This document shows, piece after piece, positions 19,194 to 28,490 of a DNA stretch of 64,000 bases. Both the position numbers and the translations under genes were made by a program. The notes below the pieces were generated by a model. It had not been told where the DNA came from, searched no databases, and saw nothing but the letters and a program-made list of their open reading frames with translations. Position 1 is the first letter of the stretch; every line of letters begins with the position of its first letter. Origin of the DNA: Shewanella piezotolerans WP3 (lineage in GTDB: Bacteria; Pseudomonadota; Gammaproteobacteria; Enterobacterales; Shewanellaceae); NCBI RefSeq assembly GCF_000014885.1, contig NC_011566.1, positions 2,127,001 through 2,191,000 on the forward strand. Direction: 5' to 3'.

Positions 19194-19868
19194 ATGACAG
19201 ATTTTAGTCAAATAAAAGCCGTCGCATTTGACTTAGATGGAACGCTAATTGATAGCGTTCCTGATCTTGCTGCTGCGACCAATGCGACTTTGCAAGAGCT
19301 TGAATTGCCGCTGAGTACCGAGTTACAAGTACGCAGTTGGGTCGGTAATGGTGCTGAGATGTTGATGCGCCGAGCACTCAACTTTGCGCTTAATACCGAG
19401 GTTAGTGACGCGAAGCTTGCTGCATGTATGCCAAGGTTTATGCACTTTTATCAACAAAACTTACAGCAGCATAGCCGCTTGTATGACAATGTAGAGCAGG
19501 TACTAAAGCAACTGCGCTCTGCTGGCTACCAGTTGGCAATCGTCACCAATAAGCCATTCGAATTTACTGTGCCATTACTTAAAGCGTTTAACCTAGACAG
19601 CTATTTTTCGATAGTGCTAGGTGGGGATTCATTAGCCAAAATGAAACCCGATCCGCTACCATTGACACACATTATGCAGCAGTGGCAGCTTAAGCCTGAG
19701 CAGCTATTAATGGTTGGCGACTCAAAAAATGACATATTAGCGGCAAAAGCTGCGGCTATCGGCTCAATAGGCTTGACCTATGGCTACAACTACGGTGAAG
19801 ATATTGGCCTAAGCGGCCCGACTGCCGTATGTGAACAATTTAGTGAAATTTCCGCGTTACTAAAGTAA
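19194..19868 (+). CDS. gph: Phosphoglycolate phosphatase
   Basis: HAD-superfamily phosphatase that removes 2-phosphoglycolate formed during DNA repair. The nucleophile motif FDLDGTLIDS lies at about residues 13-22; motif II is the IVTNKP threonine, and motif III/IV has MKPDPLP and VGDSKNDI. The cap domain is the helical type. It sits between rpe and trpS, the conserved position that distinguishes gph from other HAD phosphatases. Confidence 0.93.
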   Translation: MTDFSQIKAVAFDLDGTLIDSVPDLAAATNATLQELELPLSTELQVRSWVGNGAEMLMRRALNFALNTEVSDAKLAACMPRFMHFYQQNLQQHSRLYDNVEQVLKQLRSAGYQLAIVTNKPFEFTVPLLKAFNLDSYFSIVLGGDSLAKMKPDPLPLTHIMQQWQLKPEQLLMVGDSKNDILAAKAAAIGSIGLTYGYNYGEDIGLSGPTAVCEQFSEISALLK

Positions 19869-19897
19869 ACGCGACAAGCAATGGAGCAATAAATAAA

Positions 19898-20908
19898 ATG
19901 ACGACCCCTCTAACGAAACCTGTAGTCCTAAGTGGTGCTCAGCCCTCAGGTGCACTTACCATTGGTAACTATATGGGCGCGTTACGTCAATGGGTTGCTA
20001 TGCAAGATAGTCATGATTGCCTTTATTGCGTCGTTGACCTGCATGCAATCACCGTGAGACAAGATCCGGTTAAATTACGTGAAGCTTGTCTTGATACTCT
20101 AGCGCTATATTTGGCCTGTGGTGTCGACCCTAAAAAGAGCACGGTATTTATTCAGTCTCAAGTGCCACAGCATACACAGTTAGGTTGGGCGTTGAATTGT
20201 TACACCCAGATGGGTGAACTGAACCGCATGACGCAGTTTAAAGACAAATCACAAAAGCATGCCAATAACATTAACGTTGGTTTGTTTGGTTACCCAGTGC
20301 TAATGGCTGCGGATATTCTGCTGTATCAGGCTAATGAGATCCCTGTAGGCCAAGATCAAAAGCAACATTTGGAGCTGACTCGTGATATCGCGACTCGCTT
20401 TAACAATGCTTACGGCGAAACCTTTGTCGTACCAGAGCCGTTTATCCCTGAGCATGGCGCTAAGGTGATGTCGCTGCAAGATCCGCTAAAGAAGATGTCT
20501 AAGTCTGACGATAACCGTAATAATGTTATTGAGTTGCTAGAAGATCCAAAAGCGATCATGAAGAAGATCAAAAAGGCGATGACTGATGGCCAAGAGCCAC
20601 CAATGGTGCGTTTCGACGCCCAAGAAAAGCCTGGTGTATCCAACCTTCTGAGCCTAATGTCAGGCTGCACGGGTCAGTCAATCGCAGCGCTAGAGGCTGA
20701 GTTTGAAGGTAAGATGTATGGTCATTTAAAAGTGGCTACCGGTGAAGCTGTTGTAAACATGCTTGAACCAATTCAGCAACGCTTTAAAGAGTATCGCGCT
20801 GATCAAACATTCTTGAATCAAGTGATGCAAGATGGTGCAGAGAAAGCACAAGCCCGAGCTGAAGTGACAATCAAGCAAGTGTACGAAAAGATCGGTCTTA
20901 TCGTTTAA
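19898..20908 (+). CDS. trpS: Tryptophanyl-tRNA synthetase
   Basis: Class I aminoacyl-tRNA synthetase charging tRNA-Trp. The HIGH-like motif is TIGN within GAQPSGALTIGNYMGAL, and the KMSKS motif is KKMSKSDD at about residue 200. Length 336 residues is typical. It is the last gene of the conserved dam-rpe-gph-trpS run, with an intrinsic terminator 22 bases downstream. Confidence 0.96.
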   Translation: MTTPLTKPVVLSGAQPSGALTIGNYMGALRQWVAMQDSHDCLYCVVDLHAITVRQDPVKLREACLDTLALYLACGVDPKKSTVFIQSQVPQHTQLGWALNCYTQMGELNRMTQFKDKSQKHANNINVGLFGYPVLMAADILLYQANEIPVGQDQKQHLELTRDIATRFNNAYGETFVVPEPFIPEHGAKVMSLQDPLKKMSKSDDNRNNVIELLEDPKAIMKKIKKAMTDGQEPPMVRFDAQEKPGVSNLLSLMSGCTGQSIAALEAEFEGKMYGHLKVATGEAVVNMLEPIQQRFKEYRADQTFLNQVMQDGAEKAQARAEVTIKQVYEKIGLIV

Positions 20909-20930
20909 AGTTAAAGAGCTACAATAGATT

Positions 20931-20957
20931 AAAGCCAGCTTATACGCTGGCTTTTTT
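20931..20957 (+). terminator. Terminator after trpS
   Basis: AAAGCCAGC, loop TTATAC, then GCTGGCTTTTTT: a GC-rich stem followed by a T-run. Confidence 0.9.
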
Positions 20958-20968
20958 GTGGCTTAAGA

Positions 20969-21160
20969 CTGATATTCTATATCGAGAGTTTCCGGCGTAG
21001 TATGCCGCGCTTTGAAACCCACCCTACGGAAAGCGCTTATTCATTCCACTTCTGCTTTGCATTGGCTCACAAGGGAATAACCATTCTCTCATCAATACGC
21101 CTTGAATTAGAAAACTTGAGTGTTTCTGAATTGACTCGATACTTAAAGCAATTGGTATTA
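20969..21160. repeat. Diverged, one-ended copy of the argH-end repeat (opposite orientation)
   Basis: This stretch matches the reverse complement of roughly 5169-5355. Shared blocks include CCACTTCTGCTTTGCATTGG, AAGGGAATAACCATT, the GCTTTGAAACCC block and the terminal ATACTTAA.GCAATTGGTATTA. I estimate about 75-80% identity by eye. The other terminal inverted repeat is missing, so this is a decayed or truncated copy lying between the trpS terminator and the LysR gene. The 74-codon frame inside it (21002-21226) is a shadow of the repeat. Confidence 0.75.
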
Positions 21161-21185
21161 GCCAGTCAGCCAATCAGTAAAGGCC

Positions 21186-22022
21186 TTAATGGGCAGGCTC
21201 TTTTAAACGTCGCTGCTTACAACTGAAGTAGAATTCAAAGCCGGTCAAAATATCTGGCAGTGCTAGCTCAACTAATACACCTTTCTCTATATCAGTTTGC
21301 ACCATAAAGTCTGATGCCAGTGCAATTCCTTGTCCTGCAATCGCTGCTTCAATTGCCAATAACACATGACTAAAAATATGCTGTTGTTGTTCTGGCGGCA
21401 AAATCATATCGTTTGCAATAAACCAGCGGTCCCAGTCAAGTCCTAGCGGCCCTTCATCGACGGTAAGCAGTGGATGTGAACCCAGCTCATGTGCAGGATC
21501 ATCGGAGGATAATAAAATAGGGCTGATCACCGGCACTAAGCGCTCTTTATGTAGCGACTGATGATAATAACCGGGTTGATCACTTTGCCCAGTGATAAAC
21601 ATATCAGCTACGCTGTCACTCAGCTCAGGGTCATCAGTGATCATATCGAGGCGAATTTTAATTTCTGGATGCAATCTTCTAAAGTCACTAAGCCTAGGTA
21701 TTAACCACTTAATGGCAAATGAGCTGTAGACCGCTAGTCGTAACTGGTCATTACTATCACCGCTTATTTTTTTGCTTAAATCACTGAGTTCGTTAAAAAT
21801 CCGCTCTAGCGATTCATAAAGGTGTTGGCCTTTGGTTGTTAGCCTTAACTGACGTCCTTCTCGTTTAAAAAGACGCTCACCAAAGTGCTCTTCAAGCTGC
21901 CTCACTTGATGCGATACAGCACTCTGGGTAATGCACAGCTCGTCGGCGGCTTTGGAGAAGTGGCTCTGTCTTGCCGCAGCCTCAAAGACTTGCAGTGCAC
22001 GCAACGGCGGAATTTTTCTCAT
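21186..22022 (-). CDS. LysR-family regulator, GcvA-like
   Basis: A 278-residue transcription factor. The N-terminal winged helix-turn-helix has the LysR signature FSKAADELCITQSAVSHQVRQLE at about residues 22-44. The PPLRALQVFEAAAR start and the RLFKREGRQL segment resemble the GcvA/AmpR subgroup. The C-terminal part is a periplasmic-binding-protein-like effector domain. It is divergent from the EamA exporter at 22189 with 166 bases between them, the usual geometry for a LysR protein controlling its neighbour. The ligand cannot be told. Confidence 0.88.
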   Translation of the reverse strand: MRKIPPLRALQVFEAAARQSHFSKAADELCITQSAVSHQVRQLEEHFGERLFKREGRQLRLTTKGQHLYESLERIFNELSDLSKKISGDSNDQLRLAVYSSFAIKWLIPRLSDFRRLHPEIKIRLDMITDDPELSDSVADMFITGQSDQPGYYHQSLHKERLVPVISPILLSSDDPAHELGSHPLLTVDEGPLGLDWDRWFIANDMILPPEQQQHIFSHVLLAIEAAIAGQGIALASDFMVQTDIEKGVLVELALPDILTGFEFYFSCKQRRLKEPAH

Positions 22023-22188
22023 GGGTGATCCTTATTATCGCAAGCGAATGCACTTTCACATGAGCTTAATGAGTGATCTTGTTCATAGTATTAATTTAAT
22101 TCATGTATCGATAAAAAACATCATTTCTAGTGCAGATTTGCGCGCTATATCATCCGCGTATATTGAATTAAGTGATTAGAAGTTAGAG

Positions 22189-23070
22189 ATGAAGTCAAAT
22201 GTGATGATTGGCATTGGATTACTGATATTCGGTAATCTATTTAGCGCGCTGTATGATGTATCGATTAAGTGGATGCCTGATGGCAGTAACGCTGCAACGT
22301 TTTTGCTCATTCGTCAGGTAATGTCTGTTTTAATGCTGTTACCATTATGGTTTGTTGCTCGATGCCCAACTTCCAAGCACTTTAAATTGCACATATTTAG
22401 GGCTAACACCGGGGCGTTAGGGGCTGTGTGCTTAATAATGGGATTAATGGCGCTACCCATGGCAACAGTGAGTTCGCTGTTTTTTTCGGCGCCGTTAATC
22501 ATTGTTTTACTTGGCTGCGTGCTGCTTAAGGAGAAAGTCACTCCGTCGCAATGGCTCGCAACTATTCTCGGCTTTATTGGGATCTTAATCTTGCTAAGAC
22601 CAAGCGAGATAAATTGGTTTGGAGTCGCAGTACTTATAGCTGCATTAACCTTTGCGATTAACCAGCTGGCACTGCGCAAGCTGCCAACCACAGAGAACCC
22701 AACAGTGACACTTATGCTGTATAACGCACTGAGTATTCCGCTGGTGGCCGTTATGGTTGCAGTTCAAGGATTAGCGGGCGTTAGTTGGCAGCTGGTAGCC
22801 ATTGCGGCGCTGAGCAATAGCTTTTTACTGGCATATCATTGGTTTTGTGTATTGGCATATCGCCAAGCAAAAGCAAGCCAGGTTGCAATTGCTGAGTATA
22901 GTGGACTGCTTTTTTGTGTCTTCTTCGGTTGGTTGTTGTTCGAGGAATGGTTAGATACATTAAGTTGGGTCGGTGCCGCATTTATTGTATTGCCGTCGCT
23001 TATCTCGCCATGGCTAAATCATAAAATGGTTACCAGCAATCCAAAAAAAATCATCGAGCGCAATGCTTGA
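22189..23070 (+). CDS. EamA/DMT-family permease
   Basis: A 293-residue inner-membrane protein with ten predicted hydrophobic segments in two five-helix EamA repeats (drug/metabolite transporter superfamily). No soluble domain is present. Members export amino acids or other small metabolites. Its divergent LysR neighbour probably senses the substrate or a related compound. The gene's last bases form part of the terminator at 23043-23077. Confidence 0.85.
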   Translation: MKSNVMIGIGLLIFGNLFSALYDVSIKWMPDGSNAATFLLIRQVMSVLMLLPLWFVARCPTSKHFKLHIFRANTGALGAVCLIMGLMALPMATVSSLFFSAPLIIVLLGCVLLKEKVTPSQWLATILGFIGILILLRPSEINWFGVAVLIAALTFAINQLALRKLPTTENPTVTLMLYNALSIPLVAVMVAVQGLAGVSWQLVAIAALSNSFLLAYHWFCVLAYRQAKASQVAIAEYSGLLFCVFFGWLLFEEWLDTLSWVGAAFIVLPSLISPWLNHKMVTSNPKKIIERNA

Positions 23071-23077
23071 TGATTTT
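23043..23077. terminator. Bidirectional terminator between the EamA gene and dolP
   Basis: AAAATCATCGAGC, loop GCAAT, then GCTTGATGATTTT. Eight A residues at the left end make a strong T-run for the reverse-strand dolP operon. It overlaps the last codons of the forward gene. Confidence 0.85.
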
Positions 23078-23109
23078 ATGATTTGATCCGCGAACGGGTG
23101 TACTTAGGC

Positions 23110-23679
23110 TTATGAATCGGTGTATTCAAATACCTTAATCACTTTTCGAACACCGGCGGTATTGCGGGTAACTTCAACGGCAAGATCAGCTTGTTGGCGT
23201 GCAACTAAGCCGATTAAGAATACTTCGCCATTTTCGGTCACCACTTTAATATTAGTGACATCCAATCCATCTTCACTCAGCATGCGGCTTTTGACCTTGG
23301 TCGTTATCCAAGTATCGTTGCTACGGGTGGTGAATGAAGTCGGATTACCGATCCTAATTTGATTGTGGATTTTGCCGCCAATTTTAAGCTCTTGCACTGT
23401 GCGTACGGCTTTGTCTCTTAACATTGAATTAGGCGCTTGGCCTATCATCAATACGTTAGAGTTCATCACCACGCCAGTCACATTCGCTTGGTTTTTTAAG
23501 TCATCATGTGATGAAAGCGCGCTAGAAATATTAAAATCAGCGTTGGTATCATCAAGCTGTGTTTGAAAGCTGCGTTCATCGTTAACCATCATAGCGCCTC
23601 CAACTGCGCCGACCATTACGGCTCCTGCGCAGCCCTGAAGCATCACCAAGATAGTAACTAATGAAAGCAGTTTTCTCAT
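23110..23679 (-). CDS. dolP: Outer-membrane lipoprotein DolP (YraP), dual BON domains
   Basis: Division- and outer-membrane-localised lipoprotein that supports envelope integrity. The lipobox is LQGC with the modified cysteine at residue 17. Two BON domains follow, seen as SSALSSHDDLKNQANV...VLMIGQAPN and WITTKVKSRMLSEDGLDV...GEVFLIGLV. Length 189 residues matches E. coli DolP. It overlaps diaA by 4 bases, the same diaA-dolP order as in E. coli. Confidence 0.93.
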   Translation of the reverse strand: MRKLLSLVTILVMLQGCAGAVMVGAVGGAMMVNDERSFQTQLDDTNADFNISSALSSHDDLKNQANVTGVVMNSNVLMIGQAPNSMLRDKAVRTVQELKIGGKIHNQIRIGNPTSFTTRSNDTWITTKVKSRMLSEDGLDVTNIKVVTENGEVFLIGLVARQQADLAVEVTRNTAGVRKVIKVFEYTDS

Positions 23680-24269
23680 GCTTGTTCGTCCTGAGGAAAC
23701 AGTGTGCGATCGATGTTGTCACATAGGCAATGAATAGCCAATAAGTGCACTTCTTGAATGCGAGCCGTCACATTTGAAGGGACTCGAATTTCAACGTCAT
23801 TCACGCTCAGTAAGCCTGCCATCGCACCGCCGTCTTTACCCGTTAATGATACGATCGTCATATCGCGGCTCAATGCAGCTTCCATTGCCTTAATGACGTT
23901 ACCTGAGTTACCACTGGTTGAGATAGCTAGCAAAATATCACCAGGCTGACCTAACGCCATAATCTGTTTTGAGTAGATTTCATCGTAGCTATAATCGTTA
24001 GCAATAGCGGTAATCGTTGAGGTATCACAGCTCAATGCGATCGCTGGTAAAGGTGGGCGCTCTATTTCATAGCGATTTAACAGCTCAGCCGAAAAGTGTT
24101 GTGCATCACCTGCACTACCACCATTACCACAGGCTAAAATCTTATTACCACCTAACAAACATTGCACCATCATCTCTGCCGCTTTCGCAATTGATTCAGG
24201 TAATGCTTCTGAAGCATCAATTTTAGTTTGGATAGATTCTGTAAAGCTGTCTTTTATACGCTCTAACAT
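23676..24269 (-). CDS. diaA: SIS-domain DnaA-binding protein DiaA
   Basis: A 197-residue SIS-domain protein that in E. coli binds DnaA as a tetramer and promotes initiation at oriC. The sugar-isomerase motifs ACGNGGSAGDAQHF and LAISTSGNSGNV are present. It resembles the phosphoheptose isomerase GmhA, but the neighbours yraN, lpoA, dolP and rsmI identify the diaA position. Confidence 0.9.
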   Translation of the reverse strand: MLERIKDSFTESIQTKIDASEALPESIAKAAEMMVQCLLGGNKILACGNGGSAGDAQHFSAELLNRYEIERPPLPAIALSCDTSTITAIANDYSYDEIYSKQIMALGQPGDILLAISTSGNSGNVIKAMEAALSRDMTIVSLTGKDGGAMAGLLSVNDVEIRVPSNVTARIQEVHLLAIHCLCDNIDRTLFPQDEQA

Positions 24270-24330
24270 GGGATTACCTTTTTATATTCCTGCGCGTTTC
24301 TATCTACGCACAATTTAAAATGAATTTGGG

Positions 24331-24711
24331 TCAAAACGCGCTGCGGATCCAGTTTATGCCACTGGGATCGGCTGCGATAACATCAAATCGACAAATGGCA
24401 TCGATTAGGTTTAATTGTATGTAATGACTAGCTGCCTTTCTGATGCGGTTGGTTTGCGCCGAGCTTAATGCATTCAACGCACCGCCAAATTGAGTATGAG
24501 TGCGATATTTTACCTCAACGAATACCCAATCTTTGCCATCGCGCATTACTAAGTCTATTTCGCCAAAACGATAACGAACGTTTTGTTCGACAAACTTTAG
24601 TCCATGTTGTTCCAAATACTGCCGCGCGGCGACCTCAGCTGCTTGTCCTTTAACTGCTGTTTTTTCTTTCAAATTCGCTCTTCCCTGTGGCGGTATTTGA
24701 ATATAACGCAA
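24331..24711 (-). CDS. yraN: UPF0102 endonuclease-fold protein YraN
   Basis: A 126-residue protein with the restriction-endonuclease-like core of UPF0102: GQAAEVAARQYLEQHG, FGEIDLVMRDG and VFVEVKYR, which contains the E/D...ExK nuclease residues. The cellular role is not settled. It sits between lpoA and diaA as in E. coli. The start used is the ATG at 24711; an internal start near KEKTAVKGQAAE is possible. Confidence 0.88.
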   Translation of the reverse strand: MRYIQIPPQGRANLKEKTAVKGQAAEVAARQYLEQHGLKFVEQNVRYRFGEIDLVMRDGKDWVFVEVKYRTHTQFGGALNALSSAQTNRIRKAASHYIQLNLIDAICRFDVIAADPSGINWIRSAF

Positions 24712-24766
24712 AAAGCCTTTTAATAGCTAAGGCTCAAGCTAAATTTACATATCGCTAAAAAGCCTA

Positions 24767-26671
24767 TTATAGCGGGCGAAGGTTACCTCTCTGATAACGT
24801 CCCCAGCTAAGTTGGCGGTTAATCGTACCATCCGGTTGTACCGACAATACACCACTGCGGCCAGAGAATTGGTAACCTGGCAATGCTCGCATTTGCGCAA
24901 GTTTACCGACTAAATCTAATGCGTCATAGCCCATAATGTATAAGCGTTTACGACTGTTACTCCACTTTGGCCATAACTCATTCACCATACGCGTTTCAGT
25001 ATTAGGGCTAATTAACCATGGAATGTCACTAATTGTCAGGTTATTCAACTCACTGGCAGTTTCGCGACTGTTGCTTTCAACTCGACTACGGCTGGTGGTA
25101 TATAGCGGTACTGGCTCGGCAAAGACACTGAAGTTAACGTCGATAAATGGTTTTAATAGCAGCAGATCGCGACTTGCCGAGATCATATAAATAGCATCGA
25201 TATCGCGACGAGAGCGAAAGTCTGCCTCTATCTTAGGTGTCAAAATCGCCTTAATTCGTGCTATACGCTCTTTGCTATCAATAACACCTAGTGCTTTTTG
25301 TACTGTGACTTTCATTTTGTCACCAGCATCATAGTAATGGATTTCAGCAGGCTTTTGAGTGAGCTGTTGCCAGGCTTGGCTAAAACTTTCTGCCATGCGG
25401 TGGCCGACAGCATCATTGCTCACTAGCAGCAGAGGCTGCTCGATACCATCATTATAAAGTCTCTGAGCGGCATCAATGGCTTCATCCGTAGGAGACAGCG
25501 CGAAGAAAAATTTGTCATCTTGCGGAGTGAAGCTATCAATATGGTTTAAGTAAAGCTGTGGAATGCTTTTCGCAACCTGAGTGCTTGGCGTCGCAGCAGG
25601 CGTAATGCCTCTATTGGCTGCTGAACTTAATTGCGTGGGCTCAGTGGTTGCTGGCGTTACGGCCATATCCTGTAACTGTTCGACTTCAGACTGCAGTAAT
25701 GGGCCGATAATAAACTCAGCACCGGCAGTTACAGCTTGTTGGTAGGCTGCTTGTGCGCCTGTTGCAGTATCAAAGAATTTAAGCGAAACACTGTCGTCTG
25801 CCGTCGCCATGTAATTGGCAATAATGCCCTGTTTAACCACATTTGCTACGACTGCTCTAGAGCCTGTTAGTGGTAATAGTACGGCGATATTTTTAGGCTG
25901 ATATGGCTTAGTGTTGAGGGCCTTTTCAAGATCGGTTGGTAGTTTAGCTGCCGCAGGATGGCTTGGGTTTAACTGCTGCCAGCTACCCAATTGGCGCACT
26001 AAATCATTAGGGTTAATGGCATAGTGTTTGGCAATGTAAGCTAGCTGAACCCAACCCGCAAAAATCGGGTTACTGCGATCATCGCGAAAGCTCAGTAATG
26101 TTTGCTCATTTATAGGCTGCAGTGAGCGCCAGATTTCGTTATTGACTTCAAAAGCTTGTGTTGCAGGTAAATACTGGCTGAGCAAACTTAGCTGGCGAAC
26201 CTGTTCAATAGGCTGGTTGATCTGCTGATATAAGCGCGCCTTGAATTGGTAATAGCTGACCCATTGCCAATTTGGCAGTTGCCAACTGCTTGGGTAGTTG
26301 AGAACTTCAAGGGCGTGATTGTAAGTCGAGATAACTTCTAAAACCCGTGCAGACAGATATTTGTGCTCTGCTAATAACTCAGGTTTTTGGGTTATATCTT
26401 GTGCAATTGACTTCAAAGTCTTATCTGCAGCGTTGGCATTGCCTTCGTTTAGCAGTGCGTGGGCAGCCAATAAAACATACTTATCACGAGTTTCACGGTT
26501 TTTTTCATTGGCAGCTAATGTTAAGTACTGCGACGAAGCCTGCGTCACTGCTGACAACGAAACCTCTGTTTTTTCAGTCTTTACTGGCGTTGTTGGCGTA
26601 CTGCAACCGAACAAAACGGCAGATAAAATCGCGATTGAGATAAATTTAGTTGAATTCAGTCTTTTTAACAC
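24767..26671 (-). CDS. lpoA: Penicillin-binding protein activator LpoA
   Basis: Outer-membrane lipoprotein that reaches through the periplasm to stimulate PBP1A. The lipobox is LFGC at about residue 23. An N-terminal TPR-like helical domain is followed by a C-terminal periplasmic-binding-protein fold (IAVLLPLTGSRAVVANVVKQG onwards). Length 634 residues is within the family range. A Thr/Ala-rich insert around residues 340-370 looks like a disordered linker. Its target PBP1A is encoded at 5511-8063. It is divergent from rsmI. Confidence 0.93.
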   Translation of the reverse strand: MLKRLNSTKFISIAILSAVLFGCSTPTTPVKTEKTEVSLSAVTQASSQYLTLAANEKNRETRDKYVLLAAHALLNEGNANAADKTLKSIAQDITQKPELLAEHKYLSARVLEVISTYNHALEVLNYPSSWQLPNWQWVSYYQFKARLYQQINQPIEQVRQLSLLSQYLPATQAFEVNNEIWRSLQPINEQTLLSFRDDRSNPIFAGWVQLAYIAKHYAINPNDLVRQLGSWQQLNPSHPAAAKLPTDLEKALNTKPYQPKNIAVLLPLTGSRAVVANVVKQGIIANYMATADDSVSLKFFDTATGAQAAYQQAVTAGAEFIIGPLLQSEVEQLQDMAVTPATTEPTQLSSAANRGITPAATPSTQVAKSIPQLYLNHIDSFTPQDDKFFFALSPTDEAIDAAQRLYNDGIEQPLLLVSNDAVGHRMAESFSQAWQQLTQKPAEIHYYDAGDKMKVTVQKALGVIDSKERIARIKAILTPKIEADFRSRRDIDAIYMISASRDLLLLKPFIDVNFSVFAEPVPLYTTSRSRVESNSRETASELNNLTISDIPWLISPNTETRMVNELWPKWSNSRKRLYIMGYDALDLVGKLAQMRALPGYQFSGRSGVLSVQPDGTINRQLSWGRYQRGNLRPL

Positions 26672-26773
26672 AGGTCTTCACTCTGGTAAGATGCTGTCAT
26701 TAGTTTAACCTGCTCTTACGCTTGGCGAAAGTCTTGTTAAAAACTCTTGGCATTAGTCAATACAGAGGTAGAT

Positions 26774-27616
26774 ATGGACCTGTCGGTCGCGCTTTATATT
26801 GTTCCCACACCAATTGGGAATTTAGGAGATATTAGTAGCCGTGCAATTGAGGTACTTAATCAAGTATCACTCATCGCCTGCGAGGATACGCGTCACAGTG
26901 GTAAGTTGTTAAGCCACTTTGGAATTGAGACGCGTAAAACTGCACTGCATGATCATAACGAGCGTGATAGAGCGCAGTGGATCATTCAGAAGTTGGGTAA
27001 TGGTGAAGCGGTTGCACTTATTTCTGATGCAGGCACGCCGCTTATTTCTGATCCTGGTTATCACTTGGTAAAGCAAGTGCGTGAAGCGGGTTTCGATGTT
27101 GTTCCTCTACCTGGACCATGTGCTGCTATTACAGCATTGAGCGCCTCTGGTTTGCCGTCAGACCGATTCTCATTTGAAGGCTTTTTACCTTCTAAAGAGA
27201 AGGGGCGTTTAGATAAACTCGCTGGCCTTAAAGAAGACCCTCGCACATTGATTTTTTACGAATCCCCGCATCGTATTGTACACAGTTTAGAGTCGATTGC
27301 TGCTGCACTTGGTGATGATCGTGAAATTGTGATGGCACGTGAAGTGACTAAAACCTTTGAGACCTTCTTATCAGGACCCGTTGCCGAAGTACTGAAAACG
27401 GTTAAAGCGGATCCTAATCAACAGCGCGGTGAAATCGTATTGATGTGTCATGGTCACCGTAGTGATGAAGAGTCAGAGTTTTCATCGGTGGTTATCGATA
27501 CCTTAAAATTACTGTGTGAAGAGCTACCATTAAAGAAAGCTTCAGCCATTGCTGGGCAGATCTATGGCATCAAAAAGAATGCACTTTATAAGCACGGATT
27601 AGCAATCGGCCTCTAA
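26774..27616 (+). CDS. rsmI: 16S rRNA (cytidine-1402 2'-O)-methyltransferase
   Basis: Methylates the ribose of C1402 in 16S rRNA using SAM. It is a tetrapyrrole-methylase fold protein with YIVPTPIGNLGD, ACEDTRHSGKLL, LISDAGTPLISDPG and FYESPHR. The frame opens at a TTG (26747), but ATG 26774 with GAGGT eight bases upstream gives MDLSVALYIVPTP, 280 residues, and is the better start. It is followed by rnpB. Confidence 0.94.
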   Translation: MDLSVALYIVPTPIGNLGDISSRAIEVLNQVSLIACEDTRHSGKLLSHFGIETRKTALHDHNERDRAQWIIQKLGNGEAVALISDAGTPLISDPGYHLVKQVREAGFDVVPLPGPCAAITALSASGLPSDRFSFEGFLPSKEKGRLDKLAGLKEDPRTLIFYESPHRIVHSLESIAAALGDDREIVMAREVTKTFETFLSGPVAEVLKTVKADPNQQRGEIVLMCHGHRSDEESEFSSVVIDTLKLLCEELPLKKASAIAGQIYGIKKNALYKHGLAIGL

Positions 27617-27650
27617 TTAAGTATAGAAATGCTGCGATTTGGGAAATTCC

Positions 27651-27680
27651 TTGGTTTGTTGCATTCGCTTAGGCTATAAT
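27651..27680 (+). promoter_or_regulatory. Probable sigma-70 promoter of rnpB
   Basis: A perfect -10 box TATAAT at 27675-27680 with a weak -35-like TTGGTT at 27651-27656 (18-base spacer). It lies seven bases before the 5' end of the RNase P RNA. Confidence 0.65.
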
Positions 27681-27687
27681 CCGCGCC

Positions 27688-28030
<343 letters not shown>

Positions 28031-28037
28031 TCAAGCC

Positions 28038-28069
28038 AAAAGGCTCCACAGTAATGTGGAGCCTTTTGC
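28038..28069 (+). terminator. Terminator after rnpB
   Basis: A perfect 13-bp stem AAAAGGCTCCACA/TGTGGAGCCTTTT with loop GTAA, just after the RNase P RNA. Confidence 0.92.
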
Positions 28070-28432
28070 ATTTATGGAAGTATGCAAAGAGCTGCTTCTG
28101 TCGTTATTATCAGATTTGGCTATAAATTGATCTGCAGAGTAGAGCTAGTAAATCATATTAATAGTCTCTCATTTTTTCTCGAAACGGCTTTTAATTTGTT
28201 AAATTATCGACATTTTTATTCCCTGTTCTAAGCTTTACTTTGCAAATTTATTATTGATTTCTCTAAGTAAAGGATAATTTTTTGAACCTATCGAATCAGG
28301 TAAGCTTGATTGGTTAGTCATTGTTAAATTTAAACTTTTGTTTATCCTACGACTATTTTCACATCGGCATATTTCATCCCATCTAAAATCATTCGTTTAC
28401 CGTATTTACATTACAGTTTTGTAAACTTTGTT
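28068..28432. other. AT-rich spacer between rnpB and the Fur-led locus
   Basis: About 365 bases with no credible gene, repeat or RNA. The low GC content contrasts with the core genes to the left. It marks the junction between the conserved block and the accessory region. Confidence 0.5.
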
Positions 28433-28457
28433 GTTAATGGGAATTGTTCTCATTAAC
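28433..28457. promoter_or_regulatory. Fur box upstream of the lipoprotein-TBDR operon
   Basis: GTTAATGGGAA, TTG, TTCTCATTAAC: an inverted repeat matching at 10 of 11 positions per arm and close to the Fur consensus (AATGA.AAT.ATT.TCATT). It sits 34-58 bases before the ATG at 28491. This argues against the longer open frame starting at 28428, which would put the operator inside the gene. Confidence 0.8.
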
Positions 28458-28490
28458 ATCTGCGCGTTTTTAACGAATAGAGATAAACAG

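Noticed and set aside
21002..21226. 74-codon forward frame
   Set aside because: It is contained in the decayed repeat and runs into the 3' end of the LysR gene on the other strand.
24331..24711. yraN start earlier or later than 24711
   Set aside because: No clearly better ribosome site was seen; the listed ATG was kept.
28428..28490. Upstream extension of the large lipoprotein gene
   Set aside because: The extension would place the Fur box inside the coding region, and the lipoprotein signal peptide starts at 28491.
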